NCBI GenBank assembly: GCA_903904765.1
Contig: CAIVEA010000295.1
Coordinates: 1-9,250, forward strand
DNA: 9,250 nt
Reading direction: 5' to 3'
From: an uncultured Chloroflexota bacterium
GTDB taxonomy: Bacteria; Chloroflexota; Anaerolineae; Aggregatilineales; Phototrophicaceae
Numbering within the stretch: position 1 is the first letter of the stretch; every line of letters begins with the position of its first letter. A model generated the notes under the pieces. It saw nothing but the letters and a program-made list of their open reading frames with translations, was not told where the DNA came from and did not search any database. Below are positions 7,981 to 9,250 of this stretch, piece after piece. The translations under genes and the position numbers were made by a program.

Positions 7981-8065
7981 TGCCGGTGGTGGGAGTCGAA
8001 CCCACACGCCTCCGAGAGGCACGCGATTTTGAGTCGCGGATGTCTGCCAGTTCCATCACACCGGC
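7981..8065 (-). tRNA. tRNA-Leu (anticodon CAA)
   Basis: The 85-nt type II tRNA decodes UUG. The acceptor stem GCCGGTG pairs perfectly with CACCGGC, followed by discriminator A, as needed for leucine. The anticodon stem CGCGA/TCGCG encloses the loop CTCAAAA, giving anticodon CAA. A long variable arm (TGCCTC/GAGGCG around a short loop) is typical of leucine tRNA. The T arm is GTGGG-TTCGACT-CCCAC. The 3' CCA is not encoded (CAT follows), so it must be added afterwards. The gene has its own promoter and terminator and so is a single-gene unit. Confidence 0.97.
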
Positions 8066-8078
8066 TACTGACAGGTAA

Positions 8079-8107
8079 ATCTTAGGGTCTGGATACGAGC
8101 TTGTCAA
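8079..8107 (-). promoter_or_regulatory. Sigma-70 promoter of tRNA-Leu
   Basis: On the minus strand a perfect -35 box TTGACA (8107-8102) is followed by a 17-bp spacer and -10 TAAGAT (8084-8079). Transcription should start near 8072, about seven bases before the tRNA 5' end. The -35 box touches the first base of the divergent sigma-factor ATG at 8107. Confidence 0.88.
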
Positions 8108-8718
8108 TGGCGAGACATCTGCCAAATGAGCAAAATTTCATCACTGCTGCCCGTCGTGGCGACGTGAACGCTTTCAACCAGATCGTCCTGCATTATCAGG
8201 ACGGCGTGTATTCGCTTGCCTACCGCATCATGGGGGACGAAGCCAGCGCCGCCGATGCCGCGCAGGAGGCATTCATCCTCGCCTATCGCCGCCTCGAAAC
8301 CTACTCCGGCGGCAGTTTCAAAGCGTGGTTGCTGCGGATCGCCACCAACGCCTGCTACGACGAGATGCGCCGCCGCAAGCGCCGCCCCGCCACCGCCTTT
8401 GACGATCTACCGGGCGCAGATGCCGACGACGGTCCGCCCCTGCCCTCCGATGAGATCAGCCCGGAACAGGCCGCCCAGCAAGCCGAATTGCGCCGCGCCA
8501 TCGAAGGTTGCATACAAGGGCTGCACGCCGATCAGCGGGCGGTGCTGGTGCTGAGCGATGTCGAAGGTCTGAGCTATCAGGAGATTGCCGCCATCACCGG
8601 CGCGAATCTGGGGACGGTCAAATCGCGCCTGAGCCGCGCCCGCTTGGGCATTCGCGGCTGTCTAGAAGCCTTCCGGGAACTTTTGCCCGCTGGATTTCGT
8701 CAAGGTAGTAACGAATAG
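8107..8718 (+). CDS. ECF-family RNA polymerase sigma factor (RpoE-like)
   Basis: This 203-residue protein has only sigma regions 2 and 4, as in ECF sigma factors. Region 2 spans about 21-93 and includes DAAQEAFILAYRRL (50-63) and FKAWLLRIATNACYDEMRRR (71-90), which contact core polymerase and the -10 element. An acidic, Pro-rich linker (about 98-122) follows. Region 4 spans about 127-185, with the helix-turn-helix LSYQEIAAITGANLGTVKSR (155-174) for -35 recognition. ATG 8107 is chosen over an in-frame TTG at 8101; GAG at 8097-8099 is only a weak ribosome site. The anti-sigma gene starts 18 bp after the stop, so the two are probably cotranscribed. Its own promoter would have to lie in or beyond the opposite-strand tRNA-Leu gene; none is recognised. 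The genes it controls are not known. Confidence 0.95.
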   Translation: MARHLPNEQNFITAARRGDVNAFNQIVLHYQDGVYSLAYRIMGDEASAADAAQEAFILAYRRLETYSGGSFKAWLLRIATNACYDEMRRRKRRPATAFDDLPGADADDGPPLPSDEISPEQAAQQAELRRAIEGCIQGLHADQRAVLVLSDVEGLSYQEIAAITGANLGTVKSRLSRARLGIRGCLEAFRELLPAGFRQGSNE

Positions 8719-8736
8719 ATCAACCGAGCCAACCCG

Positions 8737-9250
8737 ATGCTGACCGATCAGGATTACGAGCGCCTGTCTGCGTATGTGGACGGGGAATTGAGCCAAGCAG
8801 AACACACCGCGCTGGAAACCCGTCTGGCGACGGATGCTGAACTGCGTGCCGAACTGGAAGCCCTGCGTGCCACCATCGGCCTGCTGGCCGCCCTGCCCAC
8901 CCGTAAAGCGCCGCGCAACTTCACGCTGGATGCCCGTACCGCCCGCCGCCCAGCGCCGCGTGTGCTGTTCCTGCCGCCCGCCGCCTTCAGCGCCCTCTCC
9001 GCCATCGCTGCTATGTTGCTCATCACCCTCAGCGCCCTGCTATACGGCGGCGCACAGGTCGCGCCGATGGCGAGTTCCGTTGCATTCGCGCCCACACAGG
9101 CCGAGTCGCTCCAGCGCGAAGCCGAAGCGCAACAACCGCTGCCCACGCAGGCACTCACCGCCACGCCGCTTTCTACCGAAAAACAATCTATGACAGCCTC
9201 TCCCGCCCTATCGGAGGAGAACGTCATCATGGATGCCGCCAGCAGCACCA
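8737..9250 (+). CDS. Membrane anti-sigma factor, 3' end beyond the window
   Basis: The frame is open from ATG 8737 to the window end (171 codons) with no stop. Residues 4-50 are an anti-sigma-like helical domain: LSAYVDGELSQAEHTALE (10-27), then a charged LATDAELRAELEALR helix. Unlike typical zinc anti-sigma factors, no H-X3-C-X2-C cluster is present. A basic stretch with APRNFTLD (58-65) precedes one membrane span (about 82-104). The remainder should be outside the cytoplasm and is rich in Ala, Gln, Thr, Pro and Ser. The N-terminal domain would hold the sigma factor at the membrane until a signal releases it. The gene follows its sigma partner by 18 bp; GAG at 8726-8728 is a weak ribosome site. 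The pairing is well supported by position; the signal is unknown. Confidence 0.85.
   Translation, partial: MLTDQDYERLSAYVDGELSQAEHTALETRLATDAELRAELEALRATIGLLAALPTRKAPRNFTLDARTARRPAPRVLFLPPAAFSALSAIAAMLLITLSALLYGGAQVAPMASSVAFAPTQAESLQREAEAQQPLPTQALTATPLSTEKQSMTASPALSEENVIMDAASST

Noticed and set aside
7981..8065. tRNA-Leu as an attachment site of an integrated element
   Set aside because: No integrase, no direct repeat of the tRNA 3' end and no phage genes are visible; the tRNA has its own promoter and terminator.

Overview
The window looks like chromosomal DNA of a GC-rich member of the Chloroflexota, probably Anaerolineae-like. This is inferred from style, not from a marker gene: extracytoplasmic Thr/Pro-rich linkers recur in three separate proteins, there is an SH3b lipoprotein of the kind common in that phylum, and an anti-sigma factor carries a PRNF motif just before its membrane segment. 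Coding density is very high, two convergent gene pairs nearly touch, and no gene-free stretch exceeds 300 bases.

Layout, left to right. (1) 40-1266 (+) is a lipoprotein with an SH3b domain and a C-terminal beta-rich domain. (2) 1270-2343 (-) is MutY adenine glycosylase with an intact Nudix box in its C-terminal domain; it converges on gene 1 with 3 bp between stop codons. (3) 2344-2426 is a divergent intergenic region with a 7-bp inverted repeat that covers the mutY ribosome site. (4) 2427-3212 (+) is a stand-alone SLOG-superfamily protein of the prokaryotic LSDAT type. (5) 3241-4557 (+) is a membrane-anchored coiled-coil/TPR protein, 28 bp behind gene 4. (6) 4558-4718 is a spacer holding a perfect 13-bp palindromic repeat. 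(7) 4719-6623 (+) is a large polytopic membrane protein with an N-terminal TIR domain and a second, degenerate TIR-like segment between its two membrane bundles. (8) 6624-7070 and 7067-7831 (-) form a two-gene operon: an alpha/beta hydrolase translationally coupled to a small DUF4097-like beta-rich protein. (9) 7941-8107 (-) is a complete tRNA-Leu(CAA) unit with promoter, tRNA and intrinsic terminator. (10) 8107-8718 (+) is an ECF sigma factor, followed by its membrane anti-sigma factor (8737 to the window end, incomplete).

The most interesting part is 2427-6623. A SLOG/LSDAT protein, a membrane TPR scaffold and a membrane TIR protein lie in a row on one strand. SLOG and TIR domains are both known to handle NAD-derived nucleotides, and Thoeris defence pairs a TIR enzyme with a SLOG sensor. 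A membrane-based nucleotide signalling or stress/defence module is therefore plausible, but it is an inference: no SIR2, Macro or nuclease effector is present, the flanking genes are housekeeping, and the spacer before the TIR gene may separate transcription units.
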